Positions 41,066-53,107 of a stretch of 64,000 bases of DNA are shown in pieces. Source of the stretch: Panicum virgatum (lineage: Eukaryota; Streptophyta; Magnoliopsida; Poales; Poaceae); assembly GCF_016808335.1 (NCBI RefSeq), contig NC_053137.1, forward strand, positions 6,461,904-6,525,903, given 5' to 3'. Every line of letters starts with the position of its first letter. Position 1 is the first letter of the stretch. The notes under the pieces were generated by a model, which saw only the letters and a list, made by a program, of their open reading frames with translations, did no database searches and was not told where the DNA came from. The position numbers and the translations under genes were made by a program.

Positions 41066-43504
41066 CTACGGGTCCTGCTGTCGCGGCACGGCGAGGAAGC
41101 GGTCTAGGTCGTCGTCGTCGTCGTCGTCGGACGGAGAACCCTCGGCGACAGACGGGAGCTGCGGGTCCGAGCTGACTAGAGGTGTAGCTGTCGTGGAGGC
41201 TCTCGTGCTGGCACTGCCTAGGAGAGGATCCGTAGAAGTCATAATCGGGTCAGCAGAAGAGGTGTCAGCATCTGAAGACGTGACTGCTGAAGCTGCTGGC
41301 TGTGTCAACTGTGGAAGTAGGGACTCCTCTCCTCCGCTTCCCCCTGAAGGTAGTGCCTGTGGTACGATGGGGAGGGTGACTGACTGAACCGCTGACGGTG
41401 AGTCCTGAAAAAGCGTAGTCGCTGGTAGTGGCGAGAAGATCTGACGACTGGTAGATCCAAGAAGTGCAGACAACGAGAATGTGGTCTCCGGTGTCGTCGA
41501 AGAAGCTGGAGCTACAGTAGAGGCTGGAGCTGGAGTGACTGTAAGTGTACGTGCTCCCATACCCTGAAGACCTGGCTGCTGTGGGGCTAGTCTAGAGTGA
41601 GAGTATAGCTGTGTGATCATGCCGAACATAGCCATCATGCCCTGCTGCATTTGCTGAAACTGAGCATCTGTCCTCTGAGTAACTCTGTCAAGTAGGCCGA
41701 CAAACTGCTCCTCAGATGCAGTGCACTCTAGAGCAGCCTCCCTCTGGATGGCAGTGAGCCGGGCCTCTGTCGCAAGCCGGTCCTCTCTCTGCTGACTTAC
41801 TAGCTGCTGGAGTAGAGAGGTGAGCTCGGACGGCTGAGTCACCTGAGTCTCGGAGACAGTAGTGACTGCTGGCTCAACTGGCTCTCTGGATCCTCCTGCC
41901 TCGTGATCGTGAGTAGCTTGTGCAGGAGGGAAGTACTCGTCGTCCTCAGAGGAGTCGGTCTCGATGTCTGACTAGTGGATCTCGTCGTCTCCTCCGGGAA
42001 GCTGTGCCTCTGCCTCAAGTAGTGCCTCATCCTCCTCGGCCACTCGGGCCCGAACCTCTGCCGGTAGCTGTGCCATGGCAGCTCTCTCGCCCTGTCTGCC
42101 CCTCCTCCGGTCCTGGGGAGCAGTCGGACGGTAAACTGGGAACTGGGGGGCCTCATCCTGACAGTAGACATCGCTGATGGGTGACTCAGCTGGCACAATC
42201 ATGGAGCAGATGAAACTGATCCAGTGGGCATATGGAAACTGGCGCACAACACCCATCCCATCAGTGATCACATCCTCTATCTCAGCCAGAATAAAATCTA
42301 CTATGTCAAATGGCTCGTGAGTGAGGATGTGTAGAAAAAATAACTGCTACAAACCTGTGAACCCCTCTGGGTAGCCACTCCTCGGTAACAAGGTCCTCCG
42401 GAGGGCCATGTGTACTGTGTAGGCCTCAGCTGTCAGCAGGCAAGGGACCCTAGCATAGGTAGCAGGGAACGGCTGATGGAAACACCGAGAGATCGCCTCG
42501 TGAGAAGGTGCTATCCCGCCAATCAACGCCCTGTGAGGTGGATCTGCGTCCCCGTAGACTCTCTTCTGTAGGGAGACATCGACCAAGTCGACTCCAAGGA
42601 TTCCTGCAATCGTCGCCCTCATCAAACCAAAGACCTGGCCTCTAAACATGAAATGCACGGCTCTGCGCTCGGGAGCAATCCAGGCTGTGGCATAGAACAC
42701 TCGGACCCAGTCCTCAATGTATCTATTCTGCTTCATCTCAAGTAGCCTGGGCAAACCTCTGAAGTGTGCAAAATGCTCCTTGATGTCCGCTCCCCCTGCG
42801 GCTGTCCTCAGTGAAACCCAGTCGAGCACTCTGTGCGGAAAGATTCGGTGGCCCCTCCTCTGATAGGTCTCGTAGAAACTAGCCTGCAACAAAGTCCAGA
42901 ACCTCTTGTCAACACGACTGTCACGGCCAACTGGGAACCAATCCTCCTCTGCTACACTCCATCTGAGGCTCTTGACCTTCACTGCATTAGCCCTGGTCAA
43001 GTTCTGAAGCAGCACACCAGGCTCTAGACGGACGACTATGTCCATCCTGAACGCAGCACGCTCGGCCTCTAGGGCCTCGGCTCTTCGAGCTGCTGCTGCT
43101 GCTGCAGCTGTGGACCTGTGAGGCTCCTGTGGCTGGTGACCTCCTCGCGTCCTCGGTCTAGTGCGATGCTCGGTCGCTGGCGAAGAACCTTTCTCAGACG
43201 ACTACCGAGAGTGGTCAGACCGTCGTGGAGTAGGAGAACTCTGCCCCTCTGACTCAGCTGACAGCTCCCCCTCAGATGAATCTCTCTCTGTCTACTATGC
43301 CATGGCCCTGGTGGCCCTGCCTACTCTGCCTCTGCCTCTGCCGGGCTGCACCCTGATCTGGAGCGAATGAGCACGCCCCGAGGCCTGCTTCTCGGCAGCC
43401 TTGGCCACCAACTCTACCCTCTCGGCCTCCTTCTCTGCGCGGGTCCTCTTGCGGACGGACTTCTCGACCACGACCTCCTTCCCTTTCCTCTTTTCGCGAC
43501 CCAT
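41066..43504 (-). pseudogene. Sirevirus envelope-like ORF with five internal amber codons
   Basis: A single minus-strand frame of 813 codons runs from the ATG at 43504 to a TAG at 41066. It is interrupted only by TAG at 43297-43295, 43294-43292, 43204-43202, 42349-42347 and 41974-41972. The start is very basic (MGREKRKGKEVVVEKSVRKR). The middle (about 43045-42347) holds the plant-transposon domain typical of these ORFs (DWVSLRTAAGGADIKEHFAH, QPFPATYARVPCLLTAEAYT). A Gln-rich coiled coil (about 41842-41600) and a Ser/Thr-rich acidic tail follow. In Sireviruses this ORF lies between pol and the 3' LTR, as here; its role is unknown. There is no frameshift in 2.4 kb. Confidence 0.8.
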
Positions 43505-43954
43505 ACTGACTGCAGGAGCGGTGAACACGGTGCGGGTGTGCGAGAATGGATGCGGCTTTTGGATTGGGCAAATCGTCAAGTAGTTGGCGTGCGTGGCATG
43601 GAGGTGCAGAGGAACACTGGCAATGCGAGCTGCGGCAAAGCGTGGGTGTCGGTGTGCGTGCAGGCGTGGGCGGCACGTGAGCTTTGGTGTAGTGGTGCAT
43701 GGACGGCGGTGGTGCGGCATGGTTTTGCGGCGGCGGTGCTTGGCGGCGGCGCACGCGGGCGCTGCGCAGGCGCGCGGGCGGCACGGGCCGGCAGTGAGGT
43801 GGCCCGGCGTGGAGTGTGGAGGTGCGCGGGCTGGCAGCGAGCAGAGGTGCAGCGGGCGGCGCGAGGCGCGGCTACGGCGGCGTGGATGCGGGCGGAAGTG
43901 AAGCCGGTGGCGCGGGCAAGAGAGATATATGACATGTGGGCCCTGTGATTTTTC

Positions 43955-44275
43955 TTAACATCGGTTGATCCGATGATTAGGTTTAGAATGCCGATTGATT
44001 GTGTCGGTTCAGTTCACCCGAAACTCCAGCAAATCTGCATCTGAACACCGGTTGAACCGATGATGTGAAGTTTGAACTTGCCGGTTGAACACTGAAATCA
44101 TCGGTTGATTGCTAAGTCAGAACTGTGTTATGTTCACCGGTTGATCCGATGCTGTGACATTTGCATATGCCGGTTGAACACCTGGATTTGACTGAGCTGA
44201 GACAGAACTTAGTAACGCTGGTTAAACCGATGGTGAGGATCCATTAAACGTCGGTTTAACCGGTGAACCCGAAAA
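43955..44275. repeat. Second palindrome array next to the envelope-like ORF
   Basis: CACCGGTTGAACCGATG, CACCGGTTGATCCGATG, TGCCGGTTGAACAC and CGTCGGTTTAACCGGTG are spread over 320 bases, related to the array in the LTR at 40017-40352. The segment lies just upstream, in element orientation, of the envelope-like ORF and may hold its promoter. Confidence 0.7.
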
Positions 44276-44961
44276 ACCTTCACTCAGCTCACGCTTCTAT
44301 GCTAAGTCCAATAAACTTATAAAATTCAACTAAACTCAAGTTATTGGACTTGCATAGGCGACTTTACCCCTCAAAATATTTAGGATAGCATACAAGCCTA
44401 ATAGTTTTTCTTTTCAAGCACAAGAAAAAGCCGCGAAGCGAGACAAAGCGCCAAATTAAAATGTATGATCCATGTCATAGGAATATTGAAGATAGAGAGC
44501 TTCAAACTCATCATGACATGACTCACTAGGCAATAACGCACCTAACACTTTGCTCTATTCACTTCTCATGAATTGAGATCTTGCATATGAAACAAGTCTC
44601 ATTTTCATCAAGTGATCTCCTTTGTGACCCTTACGCATGCAATGATGGTGCAAGTTATAACCACATGTGAGAGAAAGGTAAACATGAAGTGCACATCTAT
44701 ATGACAAGAAATGCATAACAAGAATTTAAGTTCTACTTATCAAGTTTGAACCCATGGGAAGCTTCTTCATGATGAGCCTTTCTACAAGCCTAGAGGAAAA
44801 CAAGTGAACCACCACCTCTAGCTAAACCCATGCTCATCACTATCTTACCATGGTTAGACAAGTGTCCTATAAATATGTATGCATTTTATATGGCATAGGA
44901 ACTTTACATTACGTTTGCCGCATCTAAAATAATTAGCTCATTTCTTAGCCAAACCAAGAAA
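44276..44961 (-). other. Sirevirus pol-to-env spacer
   Basis: AT-rich DNA with no ORF joins the truncated RT/RNase H region to the palindrome array. Confidence 0.6.
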
Positions 44962-46620
44962 CTAGAGAACGCCCAAGCAAGTGGCAACCCCCAGAGGTAC
45001 TCTTGCGATCCACACGGCTTCCGGCCTATGCTTGGGGTACCACAAGAGATCTAAGCTAGCGCCCTTGGGGTACCACAAGCCTATGCTTGGGGTGTGCTTG
45101 AGATACCGAAGGATCCTATTCACAGCCGAGAGGTGTGATTCCTTTGGGTTTGCTTGAAAGCGGGCACACAAGCACAAACTAAACATTATATCGGGCCTAA
45201 ATGCGGTAAGATAAAGCAAAGACCCTATCAAAGAACAATAGAGGGATTGATCAACCGGTTTAACGTCCACATCCAAGTCGAGATGCCCATTGGTTGCCAT
45301 GGGTGTCTTGATCGGCTTGCATTCATCCATCTTGAACTTTTTCAAGATATCTTTAGTATATTTTTCTTGATAGATGAATGTCCATTCCTTCAATTGTTTG
45401 ACTTGAAAACCAAGGAAGAAGGTCAATTCGCCGATCATGGACATCTCGAATTCCCTAGACATCATGGTAGCAAACTCATGGCTTAGTAAACCATTAGTTG
45501 AGCCAAAGATAATATCGTCAATATAAATTTGACAAATGAAAAGATCCCCGTTGACGTCTTTTGTGAACAATGTGGTATCCACCCTCCCGATCTTGAAGTC
45601 TTGCATGATTAGGAAGTCACGAAGCCTCTCATACCAAGCCTTTGGAGCTTGTTTGAGCCCATAGAGTGCCTTGTGCAACCTATAAATATGGTTAGGATTC
45701 CTCGGATCTTCAAACCCGGGAGGTTGCTCAACATAAACAAGTTTGTTAATAAAGCCATTTAAGAATGCACTCTTCACATCTATTTGATATAATTTAATAT
45801 TATGATGAGAAGAGTAAGCAAGAAGGATGCGGATAGCTTCAAGTCTTGCAACCAGAGCAAAAGTTTCACCAAAATCCAAACCTTCGACTTGAGAGAACCC
45901 TTTTGGCACAAGTCTTGCTTTATTGCGTATCACCATCCATGTTCATCTTGCTTGTTTCGGAAGACCCACTTAGTGCCTATGATGTTTTTGTCTTTCGGAG
46001 GAGGTTCGAGGACCCAAACTTCATTGCGGGTGAAGTTGTTCAATTCTTCTTGCATGGCCATCACCTAATCCGAGTCCTCAAGCGCTTCCTCTATGCTAGT
46101 GGGTTCAATACAAGAAACAAACGAGTAAGGTTCACAAAATGAAGCATGCTTAGAACGAGTTCTTACTCCCTTGGAAGGACTACCAATGATTTGATCAATT
46201 GGATGATCCTTGGAGATGTTTCACTAGCGGTACATGCGTGGATGTTTGTTGAGGTGGATCATGGATGACTTGTGCTTGTGGTGGAACATTTTGCTCTTCT
46301 TGTTCTTGCACTTGGGGTGTTGGCGTTGGAACACTTTCTTGAGATTGTAGATCATCTTTTTCTTTATCTTCATCCACTTGGGGTGCCATGGAGGTGCTTG
46401 GTGTAGACGAGGAAGGTCCTCCCCCTTGATCATTGCCTTCATGCACCTCTTCTGGCTTGATATCCCCAATGGACATCTTCTTCAAAGCTTCTTCAATCTC
46501 CTCATCACCTACATTGTCATAGCCAATAACCTCCTCTTGGGAGCTATTAGATTCATCAAACTCCACATCACATGTTTCTTCAACTAATCCGGAGGTTTCA
46601 TTGAATACTCTATATGCCAT
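44962..46620 (-). pseudogene. Sirevirus pol remnant (RT and start of RNase H)
   Basis: The minus strand first encodes the integrase-RT linker (MAYRVFNETSGLVEETCDVE from 46620). After a TAG near 46069-46067 and a frame change near 45936 comes a copia RVT_2 domain: KARLVPKGFSQ, LYQIDVKSAFLNGFINKLVY, VEQPPGFEDPRNPNHIYRLH, the catalytic FICQIYIDDIIFGSTNG and DIMFSLCLCARFQANPKESH. At about 45090 a short duplicated segment shifts the frame, and RNase H ends soon after VDRKSTSG. Protease, gag and integrase are absent, because the upstream side meets foreign DNA near 46625. It is not functional. Confidence 0.88.
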
Positions 46621-46624
46621 ACAA

Positions 46625-46995
46625 CGTCTCTCTCGAGGTGGTGGTGTAGATTGAAAAGTATGAGAGAATAGATCTACCCTGCCCCTCTATTTATGTCCCG
46701 AAAAGACTTGGACGAGAAGTCCAAAATCTCTTCGGTTTTGGCACGCGAAATCTATAAGGCACAGGTTTGAAATTTCCTTATCTCGCAACTACCAAAAATT
46801 GAAACCGAATCGCACACGAAGAGGCTTAGGCCGGCCGGCCTAGGGGTGTTGGGCCGGCCGGCCCAGGGGGTTTTTCAGCCCCCTGGACTCCAACTTTTTC
46901 CGAGGTGCACACCAATAAATTAGAAGCCTATGTTTTACTCAAAGTTCGTCCAGAATAGAAATAAAACTATGAAAATAAAATCTAAAAGAGAATAT
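46625..46995 (-). promoter_or_regulatory. Promoter-like block between the copia and Athila-like pieces
   Basis: On the minus strand it has two GGCCGGCC palindromes (46832-46864), a TATA-like CATAAATAGAG (about 46687-46697) and a leader ending beside the ATG of the copia remnant. It resembles LTR or leader DNA of an Athila-like element but does not match the LTR at 51889-53107 apart from the GGCCGGCC blocks. Confidence 0.4.
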
Positions 46996-47021
46996 TTACA
47001 AACTTACCTTGCTTAATGTCG

Positions 47022-49412
47022 TTAGGCTTGACGTTCCGGTTCCTTCTCCATGGTGTATATGTCGATGTAATGAAGGGGCATGACGTCGGGCTCCAAGAAT
47101 ACCTTTAGTCGCTGTCCATTCACCACATATTGGTCGCCATTCACATCCATGATTGTCACCGCTCCCGTGGGTGAAACCGAGTGTACAACGTATGGTCCAT
47201 CCCATTTGCTTTGTAATTTTCCTTTGCCAAAAAATTTGAATCTTGAATTGTAGAGTAGGACCTTGTCTCCTTCTTTGAATTCCTTGTTTTGTAATCGTTT
47301 GTCGTACCATCTCTTCATCCTTTCTTTGTAAATTGATGCACTATTGTACGCTTTCAATCTTAACTCCTCCAATTCGCTTATTTGGATTCTCCTTTTAATT
47401 CCAGCAGCTTTCGCATCAAAGTTCATTTCCTTCATTGCCCAATATGCCTTATGTTCTAGCTCAACAGGCAAGTGGCATGTTTTTCCATAAACAAATTGAT
47501 AAGGAGTCATACCAATCGGGGTTTTATGTGCCGTACGATATGCCCATAATGCATCATCTAGTCTCTTCGACCAATCTTTTCCTCCTTTTACCACGGTCTT
47601 CTTTAAAATGTCCTTCAATTGCTTGTTCGAAGTTTCCACTTGTCCGTTTGTTTGGGGGTGATAAGCCGTGGACACTCTATGTTCAATTCCCAATTTCTTC
47701 AAGCATTTACCAAAGTCTTTGCCCGTGAAGTGTGTTCCTCCATCATTTATCAAGATTCTCGGTATGCCATATTGAAGGAAGATTACCGATTTAATCATGT
47801 GTATGGACTCCTCCGTTGATGCCTTCCGACATGGCATAGCTTCAACCCATTTCGAAACATAGTCCACCATCACCAATATATGCTCAAATCCATGTGAGTT
47901 CACAAATGGTCCCATGAAATCGATTCCCCAGACATCAAATAGATCTATTTGTAAATTATAGTTCAATGGCATGGCATTCCTTTGCGAGATATTCCCCGTC
48001 CTTTGGCATTCCGGACAAGTCGAAACGAATCTTTTCGCGTCTTCATGCATCTCGGGCCAATAGAATCCACTAGCCCATACCTTAGCTTGAGTTCTAAAAT
48101 GCCCATAATGTCCTCCATATCTCGACGAGTGACACTTTCTTAGAACTTCTTCACGTTCCTCTCTCGGTATGCATCTTCTTAGGACTCCATCTTCTCCATA
48201 TCTATATAAGTATGGTGGATCCCAATAGTATTTTCTTCTTTCCGTGATCACTCTTCTCTTTGCATTCTTGTCCAAGTGATCCAAGGGCATCTCTTTTATT
48301 GCCCTTATTATTTCATTCATCCAACTATCTTTGTCGAGAATTCTATATAGGTGATCATCTCTCATTTGATCCTCGATCGGTTCTTTTCCATCATCACCAT
48401 GCTTCATCCTTGATAGGTGGTCAGCCACAACATTTTCTGCCCCTTTCTTGTCCCTTATCTCCACATCGAATTCTTGTAGCAATAGGATCCATCGAATCAA
48501 GCGTGGTTTAGCATCTTTCTTGGACAAGAGATACTTGATTGCCGCATGGTCAGTATAAACTATCACCTTAGAGTTTACTATGTATGATCTGAATTTTTCG
48601 AAGGCGAATACCACGGCAAGCAATTCTTTCTCCGTTGTTGCATAATTAACTTGGGCTTCATTGAGAGTCTTGCTTGCGTAGTAGATAGCATTTACCTTCC
48701 CCTCTTTCCTTTGTCCAAGAACGGCTCCTACGGCGTAGTCGCTTGCATCACACATGACTTCAAAAGGTAGATTCCAATTCGGAGGCTGCATGATAGGAGC
48801 ACTTATGAGGGATTGCTTGAGTGTTCGAAATGCGTGAAGACAATCACTATCGAAGATGTATTCCACATCTTTTTGGAGAAGTTGTGTCAATGGCTTGGTG
48901 ATTTTCGAAAACTCCTTTATGAACCTCCTATAGAATCCGGCATGACCGAGGAAGCTCCTCAAAGATTTGATATCCGTAGGTGGTGGCAACTTCTCAACGG
49001 TTTCTATCTTTGCTCTGTCCACCTCTATCCCTCTCTCGGAGATAACATGACCGAGAACAATTCCTTCTTTCACCATGAAATGACACTTCTCCCAATTAAG
49101 CACAAGATCAACCTCTCCACATCTTTTAAGAACTTTCTCCAAATTTGCCAAGCAATTATCAAAGCTAGTACCATGCACCGAGAAATCATCCATGAATACC
49201 TCCATAATCTCTTCTATGAAATCTGAAAATATAGCCATCATGCACCTTTGAAAAGAAGCGGGCGCATTGCACAACCCAAAAGGCATCCTCCGATACGCAA
49301 AGGTTCCATACGGGCAAGTAAATGTGGTCTTATGTTGATCATCCGGATGAATAGGTATTTGGAAGAATCCCGAATATCCATCAAGGTAACAAAAGTGTGA
49401 ATGCTTTGCCAA
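47022..49412 (-). pseudogene. Athila-like Ty3/gypsy pol: RT, RNase H, integrase
   Basis: The frame (796 codons) starts inside reverse transcriptase: [37 protein letters not shown] and the catalytic [10 protein letters not shown]. RNase H follows ([30 protein letters not shown]), then integrase with the HHCC zinc motif ([12 protein letters not shown]...CPECQRTG) and core residues in [18 protein letters not shown] and TNGQVETSN. The chain ends near the 3' side of the element with no chromodomain, as expected for Athila/Tat elements. It is separated from the upstream gag-protease frame by a one-base frame change near 49417, so the two are one broken polyprotein. Confidence 0.93.
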
Positions 49413-51754
49413 CCTTTTAGCATCTCGTCAATGAATGGTAGTGGAAAATGATCCTTCCTCGTTGCCTTATTCAATTTTCTGTAATCGATGCACATCCTCC
49501 ATCCCGTGATGGTTCTTTGTGGTATCAATTGCTCCTTCTCATTTTTCACAACCGTGAGTCCTCCTTTCTTTGGAACGCAATGAACGGGGCTTACCCATTC
49601 ACTATGAGGCACGGGGTATATTATTCCGGCATTCAACAATTTGATAACCTCCTTCTTCACCACATCACGCATCGCATGGCTCAACCTTCTTTGATGCTCT
49701 ACGACCGGCTTGTATTGCTCCTCGAGCTGTATACTATGTGTGCAAAAAGCTGGGCTAATACCTTTCAAGTCGTTAATCGAGTAGCCGATCACTTTTTTGT
49801 GCTTCTTCAATAAATTCAGCAACTTCTCCGTCTCTTCCGGGCTCAATTCGTCGCTAATAATCACCGGAAAAGTCTTGCCATCTCCCAAAAATTCATATTT
49901 CAATCCCTTAGGTAGTGGCTTCATCTCAACATCGGGCGCACCATCCTCTTCTTGATCTAATACTCCAATGTCTTCAAATTTTTCTTCCTGCAAATTCCCA
50001 TGTTGCGGCTTCAATTCTTCCATTGTTTCTGCTAGTTCTCCATCTTGATCATCTTGAGCGTCTCCATTTTCCAAAGCGCGTTGGAGAGGACCCCTGAAAG
50101 AATCGATGAAACGAATGCTCTCTACCTCTTCGTTATCAAGAGGTAGAGGTGAAGCAAAAGACGGTTTTGAATGAAATTCGAATGAGCGCTTCTCTCCATC
50201 TAGATCAAAAGTGGCAATCCCTTTTCCAACATCTAGAACAGCATTTACAAATTTGAGAAAGGGTTTTCCAAGGATTATGCCTTCATGCTCATCATTACTA
50301 GCATTAATCACAAAAAAATCGGTAGGGATTTTTTTACCCGCTATAGCAACATTTAGATTTCTAAGCACTCCTAGCGGTTTGATTAATCTACCATCTCCCA
50401 TGATCAATTTAATGATTGTGGCATCTAGGTTTGATGTTTTGTTAAAAAGCTCAACATAAAACTTGGAACTCATCACACTAACATGGGCGCCAACGTCACA
50501 TAGAACATTACAACATTCTATTCCTTCTATCATGCAATCAACGCGAGGTGTGGGTGATGGGTTACCTTCGCCTTGATCGCTTCCAATCGCATATAATTGG
50601 GCTATGTGCGCGTAAGGTGACGATTCCGAGTTCACTCCCAGGGTCCTTTTGATCTCCAGCACTTCGTCCAAGTCAATCTCTTCCTCTTTTTCTTCAAAAA
50701 GTTTCCGAATAATATCACCGGCTGATTCCTTGCCAAATGTGTATCCCGTGTGATTATCCGGCGGGAAGTCTTCAGCTATCACCTTCGCCATTCCTCGCTG
50801 ATTTGGATGCGGTCTTGCTTTGTCGAACAATCTTCCGAAGTCAATTGGTATCCAATCCATTTGCTCGAATTCCCTTAGCGATTTGGCGGTTCCCATGGTT
50901 CTTCCTTTCTTTTCCGGGTCGTCTTTCGTTGCACTCCGGATTGATGCTTCTTCATCGTGGTTTGTCTCTATGACTTTCCCATGCTTCGGTTGTTCTTCCC
51001 TCACTTCCGATGCCTCTTTTCTGAAAATTCCAGCAAGCACCCGCACTTGAGATTCTTCCTCAGAGCTTGCCGAACTTCGTTTTTCCCAATCTCTTCGCAT
51101 GGCCGCCCCCTTGCTGATTTTTTGTAGGAGTTGGGCGGCTTCCGTGAGTGTTTTCTCCATGAGATCTCCTCCTGCACACATTTGAACAAATTGCATGCAC
51201 TCGGGGGTTAGGGAAAAGTAAAAGGTATGCAAGAGTACTTCACCGGAAAATCCGAGCTTCGGTCCTTGTTCAATCAATCCATTGAATCTATCCCATGCTT
51301 GATCTATCCCTTCTTCTTCTCCTTGCGCGAAGTTGATCACTTGCTTCCGAATATGTTGAACCTTGCTTAACGGAAAGAACCGCTCGCAAAATTTCTTCAT
51401 CAAGTCATCCCAATTTCCTTTTACCTCGAAGGATGCAAGTGCAAACCATCTTCTCGCTTCTTCTGCAAGTGAGTATGGGAAAAGATTCCATCTAAACCAA
51501 GCTAGCGAAACTCCGTCTTGTTGTACCGTGTTGCATAGCATTGTGAACCACTTGATATGTCTATATGGATTGTCCGTCTCATCTCCTCTAAAGGGGTTTG
51601 CCACCGCCATCTTGATGATTTGAGGCTTGATCTCGTACTCGGTGGCTCGCAACACCGAATCTGATTTTTGCATGTCGAAGTCCTCCGATCGCGGGCTTGC
51701 ATAGTCCCTTAGTGATTTTTCTCCTTCCTCCATGTGTTGAATGAGATGGCCCAT
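49238..51754 (-). pseudogene. Athila-like gag, protease and N-terminal RT
   Basis: The 838-codon frame begins MGHLIQHMEEGEKSLRDYAS. Gag (ANPFRGDETDNPYRHIKWFT, WDDLMKKFCERFFPLSKVQH) occupies the first third. An aspartic protease with CDVGAHVSVMSS and EGIILGKPFL follows at about residues 410-500. The start of RT (GITYPVPHSEW-like, WRMCIDYRKLNKATRKDHFP) comes last, then missense codons after the frame change near 49417. All domains before that point are intact, so the polyprotein appears inactivated by this one lesion. Gag assembles the particle and protease matures it. Confidence 0.92.
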
Positions 51755-51861
51755 CTAGACAATCAAAACAAAAACAAAAACAAAAAAATATTTATAGGGA
51801 AAAGGTTAGGTGTTAGTAACCAACAAAATTAATACAAAGTTAAACGTAGCAAAATCGCTTG

Positions 51862-51880
51862 TTCCCCGGCAACGGCGCCA
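51862..51880 (-). promoter_or_regulatory. Primer-binding site of the Athila-like element
   Basis: On the minus strand TGGCGCCGTTGCCGGGGAA lies eight bases from the LTR. As I recall, it complements the 3' end of plant tRNA-Asp, the primer used by Athila elements. Confidence 0.85.
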
Positions 51881-51888
51881 GAAAAGCT

Positions 51889-53107
51889 TGTTGACGCTTC
51901 TTAAAGCGCCAATTTACGTACCGCAAGCGCACGGATCGTGTATAGCTTTTCCCTTAGAGTATTCCCCCAAGGTTTATCAATCCACGGAACAAGTGTATTA
52001 CTATGCTTAACTAAGCACTAATGATGTTGGTAAAAGATCTATATTGAATGATTGAGTGTGAAGTAGATCTAATCTAACCAATCTAATCTAATCTAGACTA
52101 GTGAGCAATGATAGATGTGTGCACAAGATATGAAGAGCATTTGTCCATAGGGTCTAGGATCACTAGAGATGTAATCGCCAATCAACGAAGAACGGATCTA
52201 ATCTACCAAAGGTGTGTTCCAAGATCAAAACCTTTCCCTCCCGCATACTGTCACTACACGAGGATAATCGGTAACGAATCAACAAGAACACGATAGTTGA
52301 TGTAATCTAAGTAAACCATGCAAGAGCAAAGCAAACTCAAAGCCAAGTCGCGAACTATTAGGCATCAAAGCATCATCAACAAGAATCGTGATAGATCAAT
52401 CTCATAAAGGATTCAGGCAATTACAACTCAAGATCTCCTTACAACCCCATGAACAAACGAGGACTTTACCCCATGAAGCTAAGCGAAGCGTAGTCGATCA
52501 TGGTGACGAAATCTCCGGCAAGGGATGGATCCCTTGCTGTCCTCCAACTTGCAGCGGCGCCGAGGGATGATGAGGCCTCCGATGTCGCCTTTCTCTTGTG
52601 TCTAACTCGAATGTATCTCTGGATGCTCTTCTCTGCGATCTCTGCGATCCCTCTGCGGTGCTCCCTGCGATCCTCCTCTTTGACGGCGGCTTCGGGGTAT
52701 TTATAGGCAGATATAGTCAGCGGTTTTGGTAAAACATAGATTAGGGTTGACGCATACTTCGCGCTGAAGAAAACCGAGATCAATTGGACTCCGAAAAGGG
52801 CTAGGCCGGCCGGCCCAAGGACTCCAGGCCGGCCGGCCTGGGCCTTTTCTGGCCCCTTTCGGTCCCATCTTTTGCGTGTTGATTCTTCTTTTATTCCTCA
52901 TCTTAGCCCAGTTGTAACCATGCGTCAAAACATCTCCGAAAATGTCCAAATTCCTGTCAAAATGCAACATGCTCCAAAATCCAGGACAAAATCGAAAACG
53001 GTCAAGTTCGGGTGCCAAGTGGCGGGTTAGTACATAAATCATCCCGAAGAATTTACCAAAACAACTCCTAATTGAATAATAAAATGGATACTTAAGGAGC
53101 GCCAACA
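51889..53107 (-). repeat. 5' LTR of the Athila-like element
   Basis: On the minus strand it starts TGTTGGCGCTCCTTAA (53107) and ends TTAAGAAGCGTCAACA (51889), with matching imperfect terminal repeats, length 1219 bp. A TATA box CCTATAAATACCCC lies at 52707-52694. GGCCGGCC palindromes lie near 52804-52836. No matching 3' LTR is present at the other end. Confidence 0.88.

Noticed and set aside
43272..43948. Large ORFs on both strands at the start of the envelope-like region
   Set aside because: They are alternative frames of the basic N-terminus of the Sirevirus ORF and GC-rich leader DNA. Only the frame from 43504 is continuous with the conserved domain.
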